A stretch of DNA of 56,285 bases from positions 1 through 56,285 of the forward strand of contig JAISTW010000017.1 of assembly GCA_031272405.1 (NCBI GenBank), in the 5' to 3' direction. Below, piece after piece: positions 1 through 7,600 of the stretch. Origin of the DNA: Desulfovibrio sp. (lineage in GTDB: Bacteria; Desulfobacterota; Desulfovibrionia; Desulfovibrionales; Desulfovibrionaceae). The position numbers and the translations under genes were made by a program. The notes below the pieces were generated by a model that was not told the DNA's origin, did no database searches, and worked only from the letters and a program-made list of their open reading frames with translations. The first letter of the stretch is position 1. Each line of letters begins with the position of its first letter.

Positions 1-126
1 TCGTGGCAGTTCCCGATGCATATGCCTTTACAACAAGAGTCCGTATTTCAGGAGATGCGGTTTTCATGCGGCTGAGTATAGATTTTTTCTATATAAAATG
101 AAAGTTAAATTGCTCTAGCGCCGCTT

Positions 127-639
127 GTGTTCTATACATCCGGCAAGCCGGAAGCCGAGCGTTTCAAGGCAACAAAGGCCGTTTCGTCCATTACTCATGC
201 CCACACATGGTCTGTGGCGGCGTGTTTCCTGTATCTTGAATACTTGCGCAATCTGCTCGGCGGCATGGAGAAGAAGGCCGCATATGCCGCATTACGAAAC
301 GATTTTCAGGCGGGTTGCCCTTACATTGACGCGACGGCGCTTGAAAAATTCGCCCGGATTTTGCACGAGGATATAACCGCTTTGCCGGAACAGGCGATCA
401 AGAGCGGCGGCTTTGTTGTGCATACCCTGGAAGCCGCCCTGTGGTGCTTTCTGACCACGGAAAATTACCGGGACGCCGTTTTGAAAGCCGTCAACCTTGG
501 TGAAGATACCGACACAACGGCGGCAGTGACCGGCGCTCTTGCCGGGCTTGCCTACGGCCTTGCCGGCATTCCCGCGCCGTGGCTCAAAACGCTGGCCGGC
601 TACAATGGCATTTTGAGCATTGCCACAGCAATGACCTAA
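127..639 (+). pseudogene. ADP-ribosylglycohydrolase (DraG-like), 5'-truncated
   Basis: The 170 residues match the C-terminal half of ADP-ribosylglycohydrolases, which remove ADP-ribose from proteins or small molecules. The SSITHAHTWSVAAC segment and the late metal-binding motif GEDTDTTAAVTGALAG, followed by GLAGIPAPWL, are characteristic. Family members are usually 250-350 residues and have an N-terminal GxxxGDALG-type metal motif, which is absent. In frame, a stop codon lies at 106-108 and only a GTG at 127 is available, so the first 100 or more residues are gone. I read this as a gene remnant at the edge of the mobile region, probably inactive because both ends of the protein supply metal ligands. 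Family assignment is confident; pseudogene status is inferred. Confidence 0.7.
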
Positions 640-674
640 AAAGCCAGCACACTTCCGCGTCCTTTCCTGCAAGC

Positions 675-717
675 GCCTCCCTTTTCCGGCATAAAAACGG
701 GGAAGGGAGGCTTTCTT
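675..717 (+). terminator. Rho-independent terminator
   Basis: Arms 675-683 and 703-711 are exactly complementary over 9 bp and can extend with G-U pairs. The stem is followed by a T-rich run (712-717). It sits 35 bases after the ADP-ribosylglycohydrolase remnant and probably ended its transcript. Confidence 0.6.
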
Positions 718-1041
718 ATGCCGTCAGAATCAACCCCTTGGGTTTGCATCGCCCAAGGAAGAAAAACGTACGGCAGGGCCTCCCCCCGCTAAAAGCGGCA
801 ACCCTGCATGGCGCTCCGGGCTTTCGCCCGTGCTACGGCCGGGAGTATGTCACCGTGTCGCATCCGTTTTTCAACCAGTTTTCAACCAGGGCGTGTGGCG
901 CTGCCCTCCGGTTTCCCGGCTACCCCGCAATGCGCTCCGAAAGCCTTGCGGCCTTGTGCTGCGGCAGGCAGATTCATCACCGTGTCGCACACGCCTTGGG
1001 AAAACAATACGCAAAGCCATGACAGGAGTCAACAGATTAAC

Positions 1042-1133
1042 CGTCATTGCGAGGAGCGAAGCGACGAAGCAATCCAGAGAGGCCGCGTTCCAAACTTTCC
1101 TGGCTGGATTGCTTCGCTTTGCTCGCAATGACG
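1042..1133. repeat. REP/MITE-like long inverted repeat
   Basis: The left arm (about 1042-1076, beginning CGTCATTGCGAGGAGCGAAG) and the right arm (about 1103-1133, ending TTGCTCGCAATGACG) are near-complementary around a spacer of about 25 bases. The CATTGCGAGGAGCGAAGCGACGAAGCAATC type of palindrome is dispersed intergenically in many bacteria. A run of six T directly follows (1134-1139), so the right end could also act as a terminator in front of the phage genes. Confidence 0.75.
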
Positions 1134-1139
1134 TTTTTT

Positions 1140-1247
1140 AAGGTGAAAAGGAGGACGTATGGCAGGGATGGCAATAGCGTCATCGATCATGCAGGGAGTT
1201 TCAGCCGGTATGGCGCTGCTCGGCGGCATTGCCCAAAGCAGCGAGGA
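1140..1247 (+). repeat. Direct repeat, copy 1 (108 bp)
   Basis: It is identical to 2111-2218 except for one base (G at 1241, A at 2212). It carries the ribosome-binding site AAGGAGG, the ATG and the first 29-30 codons of the phage gene that is intact in copy 2. The copies bracket about 860 bp holding a toxin-antitoxin pair. Confidence 0.95.
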
Positions 1248-1287
1248 CGTCGCCTCCAACCGGAGGAGGCTGGCCCATGACCGGTAG
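1159..1287 (+). pseudogene. Duplicated 5' fragment of phage gp14-like gene
   Basis: The ORF has 42 codons. Codons 1-27 encode the same residues as the gene at 2130, after which the frame diverges within a few codons and stops with TAG at 1285. The strong ribosome-binding site AAGGAGG lies five bases before the ATG, so a short peptide rich in small and hydrophobic residues could still be made. It is most simply a by-product of the duplication that flanks the toxin-antitoxin insert. Confidence 0.7.
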
Positions 1288-1290
1288 GGA

Positions 1291-1668
1291 CTACAGGAAG
1301 AGCTTGTACGATACGTTGAAGGCCTGGCCGATGCGCTTGGCCATGTCAATGGTAATGCTCCGCTTGCCGTTTTCCATTTCCGATACATGGTGTTGCGTAA
1401 TGCCGACGCGCTCGGCAAATTCAGCCTGCGTCATGTCGTTCTTGCCGCGAAAACCGCGCAAAACCATCGCCGGACACATTTCAGGGAAGACTTCCTCTAC
1501 ACTGAGGAAAGGTTCACCTTCTTCATCCAGCCACTGCACTTCCTGGCCGCCGAAGGCGAGCAGATGCCGTATCGCTTCCGCAGTTCGGGCGGCAACTTCA
1601 GCGGGAAGCTCCAAATTTATTACGGCTCGGTTATTGTCGAGAGTATGGAGCGTCATTTCAGCATGCAT
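1291..1668 (-). CDS. HigA/XRE-type antitoxin
   Basis: This is a 125-residue protein. Its N-terminal half is HicB-like or unassigned (LELPAEVAARTAEAIRHLL). Its C-terminal half is a Cro/C1-type helix-turn-helix (MTQAEFAERVGITQHHVSEM, then NGKRSITIDMAKRIGQAF). Such antitoxins neutralise an adjacent RelE/HigB nuclease and repress their own operon. The start at 1668 is chosen because GGAGG lies six bases upstream; an upstream in-frame extension to 1758 is really the shifted end of the toxin gene. It follows the toxin by about 13 bases, the usual toxin-first HigBA order. The frame is intact although the partner toxin is broken. Confidence 0.75.
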   Translation of the reverse strand: MHAEMTLHTLDNNRAVINLELPAEVAARTAEAIRHLLAFGGQEVQWLDEEGEPFLSVEEVFPEMCPAMVLRGFRGKNDMTQAEFAERVGITQHHVSEMENGKRSITIDMAKRIGQAFNVSYKLFL

Positions 1669-1681
1669 GTCATTCCTCCAT

Positions 1682-1992
1682 TCACTTAAATCTGTCGTAA
1701 TCAACATTTTCGTGGGTTCCGGCATACCGGATTTCCATGATGCACAACCGACGATCAATCACCTGCCAAACAGCCACGGATGCCCTCCATGCAAGTGACA
1801 GTGGTGATATTCGCCCTTCTCCCCTTTCAATTTGTCGTAGTTAAGCCATTCGCGCTGCACCGGGCCTTCCAGAATGAGTTCCTTCACCAAGGTTGCCAGA
1901 CGATCGCGGATGCTTTGAGGCAGCTTTTCTTTTTGCTTCCCTGCTTTCCCGCTGAACCCCACAGCCCAGAGAGTGTCTTGCGTCTGGGTCAT
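1682..1992 (-). pseudogene. RelE/HigB-type toxin, frameshifted
   Basis: The first part (from ATG 1992) has the family features SIRDRLATLVKEL, LKGEKGEYHHCHL and GGHPWLFG but stops at 1759. The expected C-terminus is present in another frame directly after (QVIDRRLCIMEIRYAGTHEN, ending with TGA at 1682-1684). A single-base change around 1770-1785 would fuse them into about 103 residues, the normal length of this mRNA-interferase family. The toxin is therefore inactivated by a one-base frameshift, unless this is a sequencing error or a recoding site. Loss of toxin with retained antitoxin is a tolerated state. Confidence 0.7.
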
Positions 1993-1998
1993 GGAGAA

Positions 1999-2026
1999 AA
2001 CATACCAGTATTGCGTATAATGTCAA
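1999..2026 (-). promoter_or_regulatory. Promoter of the toxin-antitoxin operon
   Basis: On the minus strand a perfect TTGACA (2026-2021) is followed after 16 bases by TATGTT (2004-1999). The toxin ATG begins only six bases past the -10 element, so the transcript would be almost leaderless. No ribosome-binding site precedes that ATG, which agrees with this reading. Confidence 0.5.
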
Positions 2027-2110
2027 GAAAAAATCACAAATTAGGGATTCCGGCCACGGTCACCATGATGATCCCCACGGCCACAGTAAACAATTGAAAC
2101 CTTGTTACAC

Positions 2111-2218
2111 AAGGTGAAAAGGAGGACGTATGGCAGGGATGGCAATAGCGTCATCGATCATGCAGGGAGTTTCAGCCGGTATGGCGCTGCTCGGCGGCAT
2201 TGCCCAAAGCAACGAGGA
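2111..2218 (+). repeat. Direct repeat, copy 2 (108 bp)
   Basis: This is the second copy of the 1140-1247 repeat, offset by 971 bases, with 107 of 108 positions equal. Here the reading frame continues into the intact 186-codon virion gene, so this copy is probably the original context. Confidence 0.95.
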
Positions 2219-2690
2219 ACGGGCCTTCGGCGAGGCGCAGGAAGCCGCATACAAGCAGCAGGGTGCGGCGGCGCTGGCGGTGGCCAAAAATCAGGCCGCG
2301 CAGGAAAAGGACAAGTACCGGCGGCTGGCGGCAAGCCAGCGGGCGAATCTGGGCGCGTCCGGCATTGACGTGAACCAGGGCAGCGCCCTGGACGTGCTGG
2401 CCGACACTGACGCCGAAGGCGCTGTTTCCGCCATGCAGCTCCTGTACTCCGGCGAGCTGGAGAACTGGAACGCGCGGCAGCGGGCGGCCATGATCAGGGC
2501 GCAATCTGAAAGCCGGGCCAATTCCGCGCTGCTGGGCGGCATCATGTCCGGCCTGACCGGCATGGCCGAAACGGCAAGCAAGTTCTCCTCAACGCAGCCG
2601 TCGGCAGGCAACGTCACCAGTTCCGGGGCCAACAACTACACGCCCTATCTGACGCAGTACGGGCGCGGCAACAACAGCCCGGTGCGGTAA
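2130..2690 (+). CDS. Phage internal virion protein, T7 gp14-like
   Basis: This is a 186-residue protein. A Gly/Ala-rich hydrophobic N-terminus (IMQGVSAGMALLGGIAQS) is followed by a long Ala/Gln/Lys-rich helical region, then the conserved-looking ANLGASGIDVNQGSALDVLA segment and a second helix ending in a low-complexity Ser/Asn/Thr tail. This pattern is known from podovirus gp14-type proteins (T7 gp14 is 196 residues), which leave the virion at infection and form the outer-membrane part of the DNA-ejection channel. The start has AAGGAGG five bases upstream. It is first in the cassette, and its start region is duplicated at 1140-1247. Family assignment rests on pattern and gene order, not on a search. 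Confidence 0.6.
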   Translation: MAGMAIASSIMQGVSAGMALLGGIAQSNEERAFGEAQEAAYKQQGAAALAVAKNQAAQEKDKYRRLAASQRANLGASGIDVNQGSALDVLADTDAEGAVSAMQLLYSGELENWNARQRAAMIRAQSESRANSALLGGIMSGLTGMAETASKFSSTQPSAGNVTSSGANNYTPYLTQYGRGNNSPVR

Positions 2691-2691
2691 C

Positions 2692-4668
2692 ATGGTGCGC
2701 ATACCAGATCGCCCGTATGCCTGGTTGGCGACCAATCTGCCGGACGCGCGGAACGCCGGGGCTTCGGCCGTCGGCAGCGGGGAAGCCTTCAACATCATTG
2801 CCAGGGGCATGGACAGGCTTGCCGCCATAGCCGGCCACATACAGGAGCAACGCGATCACGATCTGCTGGTGGAAGCGCAGAACCGCTATACCAGAGCGAT
2901 GACTGAGTTTTCCCTGGGCGCAGAACAGACGCGCACGGGCGCGCACGCACGGGGCTTCACCAAAGACTACGCCGGCACGGCGGACACGACGCAGGCCGAT
3001 GTGCTGGGCTGGTTGAAGGACAACGGCGGCTCCGGCAACACAGAAAGGGCTTTCGGGAATTGGGCCGCGGGCCGCAAGACCGCGGGTGGGGCGGACGCCG
3101 CGCGCTTTGAGCACGGGCAGCTGCTGGCGCACAGCAAAGACCTGTTCACCCAGCGTTTGCAGGGCATAACCGATCAGCTTGAGCAGAACCCGCGCGCCTA
3201 CGGGGACGCGGTGGGGCAGCTTGAAGAAGCCTTTACGCTGGGCGTGGGGCAAGGGCTTTTCCGGGCGGAGGAAGCCAAGGCGCGGCTGCACGACGCGCGG
3301 GAAAAACTGGGCCTGACGGCTTTTGACAATCTGTACGCCATGAACCGGGGCGAAGCCATAAACAGCATGGCCGCTTTCGGCATGTCGCCGGCGCAGCAGG
3401 CCAAGGCGAGGAAACGCTTTCAGGCGGATAGCCGGGCCGATGCGGCGCAGGCCAGGGCGGCTAACGCGGAAAAAAAGGCGGAACTTGCCTCTGCCCTGCC
3501 GGACATTCTGGAAGTGGCCCAGCTCACAGGCGACACGAGCGAGGCGGCAAAGGCGGCGGAGGCCTTGCGCAAGCTGGGCGACGTCAAGACTGCGGAACGC
3601 ATAGACCGGAAAATCAACGTCTTCCAGAACAATTTCGCCGCCATCAAAGAAAGTCAGGCCGCGTCCATGCCCGAATTGCAAGAGAGCATAGCCAGGCTGG
3701 ACAAGGATATATTGGGCTTACAGGCCGAGGGGGCGGCTGCCGATGCCCGGCGGCTGGAAAAGCTGAACGCGGAAATGGACATTCGACGCAAGATTTACGC
3801 GGCCCGCGCCAACCAGATCGCGGCCGATCCCATGCAGGCGGCCATGATCGGCGAGCAGCCGGAACAAATCACCCCGGAAGGAGTAAGCCGGCTTATGGCG
3901 AAACAGCGGGCCATCGGCAAGGGCGTACCAGGCTTTACCCCGCAGCCGATGACAAAGGCGCAGGCCGATACCCTGAACAGGCAGTGGTTCGCGGAGCCGG
4001 ACGCGGGCAAGCAGGCCGCGCTGCTACAGGAGTTACGGCAGAGCTACGGGAAGCATCTCCCGCAGGCGCTGGCGCAGGCCAAGCTGCCGCCGGCGCTGGT
4101 CGCCGTCGCGCCCATAGCCGGAGACATGACGCCGCGACAGACGGCGACCATGATTGCCGCCGCCACAGCCAAAGACGCCGATTTGCCGAAATCGGACGAG
4201 CAGGTGAAATCGTCTCTCGAAAACAGCGAATTTTTACAGGCGGCGCGGGATATATCCGGCCTTATGTACCGGTCATCCGAGGCCAGGGACTTTGCGGCAC
4301 AAACGGCCAAAGCCTGGGGAAACTATGCCCGTCTGGGCGGGGACATCGTCGAACTTGAAAAGAATTTCCTGATCATCAACGACGGCAACCTGAAGGTGCT
4401 CGCGCCCAAGAGCATGGACGCCCCCGGCCTTGAAGCCGGCCTGAACGCCGCCACGCGGATTCTTCAGGCAGGCGTGAAGAAAGGTGACCTCTCCGCTCAG
4501 ATGCGCACGGTGTACGCCAATGGCTGCTGGCTGTACGACGGCGCGGGCGGCTTCGCCTTTGTGGACGCCGCCACCGGGCTAGCCGTAACCAGGAAGAGCC
4601 TGGCCGAGATCCTGGACGCCGGCAAAGACGACGACTCCAGCGCCCTCTATTTTGGAACGGGGGAATAA
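2692..4668 (+). CDS. Phage internal virion protein, T7 gp15-like
   Basis: This is a 658-residue, mostly helical, soluble protein with long Ala/Glu/Lys/Gln coiled-coil-like stretches (about residues 230-380) and no signal peptide or membrane segment. Position and size match the gp15-type ejection protein (747 residues in T7), which forms the periplasmic tube of the ejectosome. A segment around residues 135-225 (ARFEHGQLLAHSKDLFTQRL to KLGLTAFDNLYAMN) resembles internal virion proteins of podoviruses. The start lies two bases after the previous stop and has no clear ribosome-binding site, suggesting translational coupling. The stop overlaps the next start (TAATG). Confidence 0.5.
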   Translation: MVRIPDRPYAWLATNLPDARNAGASAVGSGEAFNIIARGMDRLAAIAGHIQEQRDHDLLVEAQNRYTRAMTEFSLGAEQTRTGAHARGFTKDYAGTADTTQADVLGWLKDNGGSGNTERAFGNWAAGRKTAGGADAARFEHGQLLAHSKDLFTQRLQGITDQLEQNPRAYGDAVGQLEEAFTLGVGQGLFRAEEAKARLHDAREKLGLTAFDNLYAMNRGEAINSMAAFGMSPAQQAKARKRFQADSRADAAQARAANAEKKAELASALPDILEVAQLTGDTSEAAKAAEALRKLGDVKTAERIDRKINVFQNNFAAIKESQAASMPELQESIARLDKDILGLQAEGAAADARRLEKLNAEMDIRRKIYAARANQIAADPMQAAMIGEQPEQITPEGVSRLMAKQRAIGKGVPGFTPQPMTKAQADTLNRQWFAEPDAGKQAALLQELRQSYGKHLPQALAQAKLPPALVAVAPIAGDMTPRQTATMIAAATAKDADLPKSDEQVKSSLENSEFLQAARDISGLMYRSSEARDFAAQTAKAWGNYARLGGDIVELEKNFLIINDGNLKVLAPKSMDAPGLEAGLNAATRILQAGVKKGDLSAQMRTVYANGCWLYDGAGGFAFVDAATGLAVTRKSLAEILDAGKDDDSSALYFGTGE

Positions 4669-7600
4669 TGCTTATTCCCGGCCTGTTCGACAAATACTCG
4701 GCCACCCCGGAAGAAGCGGCCAAAGCTAACGTTCCGACCGTCGGCTGGGGTGGGTACATGGGCGCGTCCGCTTCCGAGGCTTTTACCCGCACCAGCACGG
4801 ACGCGCTGCTCACTGAAAGCCGCGTCCTGGCGGCGGAAGAGAAAGCCTATGGGCAAAACGCCCCTGGCTTTCAGGAACGGATGGAAACCGGCGAGGCCGG
4901 CTTTTCCGACTTTTTCACACGACCGACGGGCAAGGCCCCTGTCTATATCTCCAAAGAAGACTGGAACGAGAGCAATCCGTTTTTCCGCAAGGGCGTGGAA
5001 TGGCGCGAGGGAATGACGGAAGAACGGGCGCGGATTTACGCCGAGGGCTTTGACGAAAGCGAAGACCGCAAAAAGCTGCTGGGCGTGGGACAGGAACAGT
5101 ACGGCTTTGCGCGCGGAACCCTGCCGGGCTTCTTTGCGGGCATGCTGGGCAGCCTGCCCGATCCTGTAAACCTGATCCCCTTCGGCGGCGGGCTTGCCAG
5201 GGGAAAGGGCTTTCTTGCCGGAGCTCGTGCCGGGGCGCTGGAGGGCGCGGCGGTAAATGTGGTTGTTGACGCCCTGGTTATGAAGGACTTGCAGAGCCGG
5301 GGCGAGGAACTCGGCTTTGCCGACGTGGCTTTGGACCTGGCTTTCGGCGCGGCGCTGGGCGGATTTCTTGGCGGCGCGGGCGGATGGCTTTCGGCGCGGC
5401 GCGCAAACAGGACGGATCATTTTGCTGACGCCAGCAAAGCCGCTTTTGACGCTGTGCCGGACGGATTTTTTGATGTCTTCCAGGATTCCTCGGCAAACTG
5501 GACGACGCCTTGGGAAAGAACTGCGGCCGCTGCCGATGAGGCGCGGCCCGCCTTGCGACACCTGAATGTCGAGACAATGGATGACGTTTACGCTCTGGCT
5601 GAACAAACGCAGGAACGCTTTTACTCTGACGTTGAATCATGGGCGAATGAAACAGGCGGCGAGGCTCTTTTCCGTACGGACGGAGAAAGCGGCCTGCGTT
5701 CCCTCAAAAACAGGAAACGCGCTGAAAGGGAACTGCCTGAATACAACGGCGATCCCGCAAGAGTTGTAGACATCCTCGGCGGGACAATTATTTACGATAC
5801 CAGAGCGCAAGTAGAAGCGGCGGCGAGTCGAATCAAGGAGCGCGTTGAAGCCGCCGGCGGCGTCGTAAACAGGGATAAAAACCGTTTTGAGAAAACAGCT
5901 GGAGACGGGTACAGGGATTATCAGCTTAATTACCGCTACCCGAACGGCTTTACTGTCGAACTGCTGCTGAATACGCGGGCCATGACCGAAGCCAAGAACG
6001 GCGTTGGGCATGCCATCTATGAAGCAGTGGATGCTATAGACAGAATTGCGAATGATCCGAACGCGACTCCGGAAGATATACTGGACGCCAATCGTATTTC
6101 AAAATGGCTGGAAGGCGCAAGCAAGGCTTTTTACGATTCGACGGGAGAACAGAGCAACGCGACGGCCTCGTCTTCTGATATAACGGAGCTGTCCCGCCGT
6201 ATAGAGGCGTACATTAGCCTGCTGGCAGGCTCTAAAGTGTACCGCGAAGCAGCGCCGTTGCTGGAACGCATACGGAAAATTCTGCCGTCCTCAGAATCAA
6301 CATACGGCATCCCTTCCCAGTCGAGAAAGTTATCAACGAATATAGGCTCGTTAGGCCCTGACGCTTCCCATGAAGCGCCACCAGTCCCAGCGTCGCGCCC
6401 ATCCATGAACCGGGCAATAAATGGCTTGGAAAACATGGAGGAACCTCCTTCAGACAGGTCAAAGATAAAGCCTGATTCCGGGGAAGTCAATACGTCGGGC
6501 AGACTTTCGGGTGAAAAAGTTGAAATTTATACGAGCGAGGGAGAAGACGCCGCGTACTACGAAGTGCGGGAACTTGAGGAAGTCATACCCTCGCACGATC
6601 CGAACAACGGCTTTGCCAGACGTGAGGATTATCCGGCCATTGCCCAGGAGCGGCCCTACCATTCCGTCACGGGCGAGCAGGACAAGGTGCGCCGAAACGC
6701 CCGCGAGTTCCGGCCGATGTATCTTCTGACCAACAATCCCGACGCCAGCAACGGGCCGCCCGTCATCACGAGCGACGGCGTTGTTCTGGGGGGCAATTCC
6801 CGGACAATGACGCTCGGCCTTGTCTATGACGCCGTTCCGCAAAAGGCGGCGGAATACAAGGAAAGGCTGATACGCGAGGCAGGAAAGCTGGGGATAGACG
6901 GCGCTGCCGTTGCGGGCATGGAGCGGCCGATACTGGTGCGCGTGCTGGAACACAGCCTGACGCCTGAAGAAATGGCCGTCAAGTCCCGGCTGTACAACCA
7001 AAGCCAGACGCAGGCTTTGCAGGCCATAGCGGAAGGCGTGAGCAAGGCGCGGCTTATCAGCCCTGAAACGCTGGCGGTTTTTACCAAAGGCATGGAAGAT
7101 TTCGACAGCCTGCGGGAATATCTCGGTTCGACAAGTTCCCGTAAGCTTGTAGCCGCCCTGGAAAAAGACGGCGTACTTGAACAGACGCAGCTTGACCGGA
7201 TTATTGAGACAAGCGGCAAGCTGAACGAGGAAGGCAAGACGCTTGTTGAAAACGCTCTGCGCGGCATTGTGGTGTCCGACTACGACACGCTGGCGTCCGC
7301 CCCGGCATCGGCGCTGAAAAAACTGGACAAGGCCGTGCCCGCGCTTACACGTCTGAAAGCACGGGGGGAAGGCTGGGACTTGTCCGGCACGGTAACGGCC
7401 GCCCTGCGGCAACTCAACCAGGCCCAAAGCCGGGGCATGCCCATTGATTCGTGGTTCGGACAGCTTGACCTTGTTCAGGTTGATCCGGCCAAGCACAATC
7501 CGGCCGTGCAGGCTTTGGCGCTTCTGCTGGACAAGGGCACCCAGAAGGAAAATCAGGCTCGCTTTGAGCTGTTCGCCAGACTGGTGGAAAGGGAAAACAA

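Larger units (their letters stand above)
640..1139. other. Non-coding accessory spacer with degenerate repeats
   Basis: I see no credible gene in these 500 bases. They contain a terminator (675-717), a 7-bp inverted repeat CCTTGGG/CCCAAGG around 736-758, a tandem pair of the 11-mer TTTTCAACCAG around 870-892, and two related stretches of about 55-65 bases (about 810-866 and 931-993) that begin GCGCTCCG and end near CACCGTGTCGCA. A REP-like palindrome occupies 1042-1133. This looks like decayed repeat DNA at the border of the prophage remnant. Confidence 0.6.

Noticed and set aside
1-118. Open frames at the left edge (one from base 3 to 101, another from 2 to 118)
   Set aside because: They are short and unrecognisable. 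One may be the end of an upstream gene, but nothing supports a choice.
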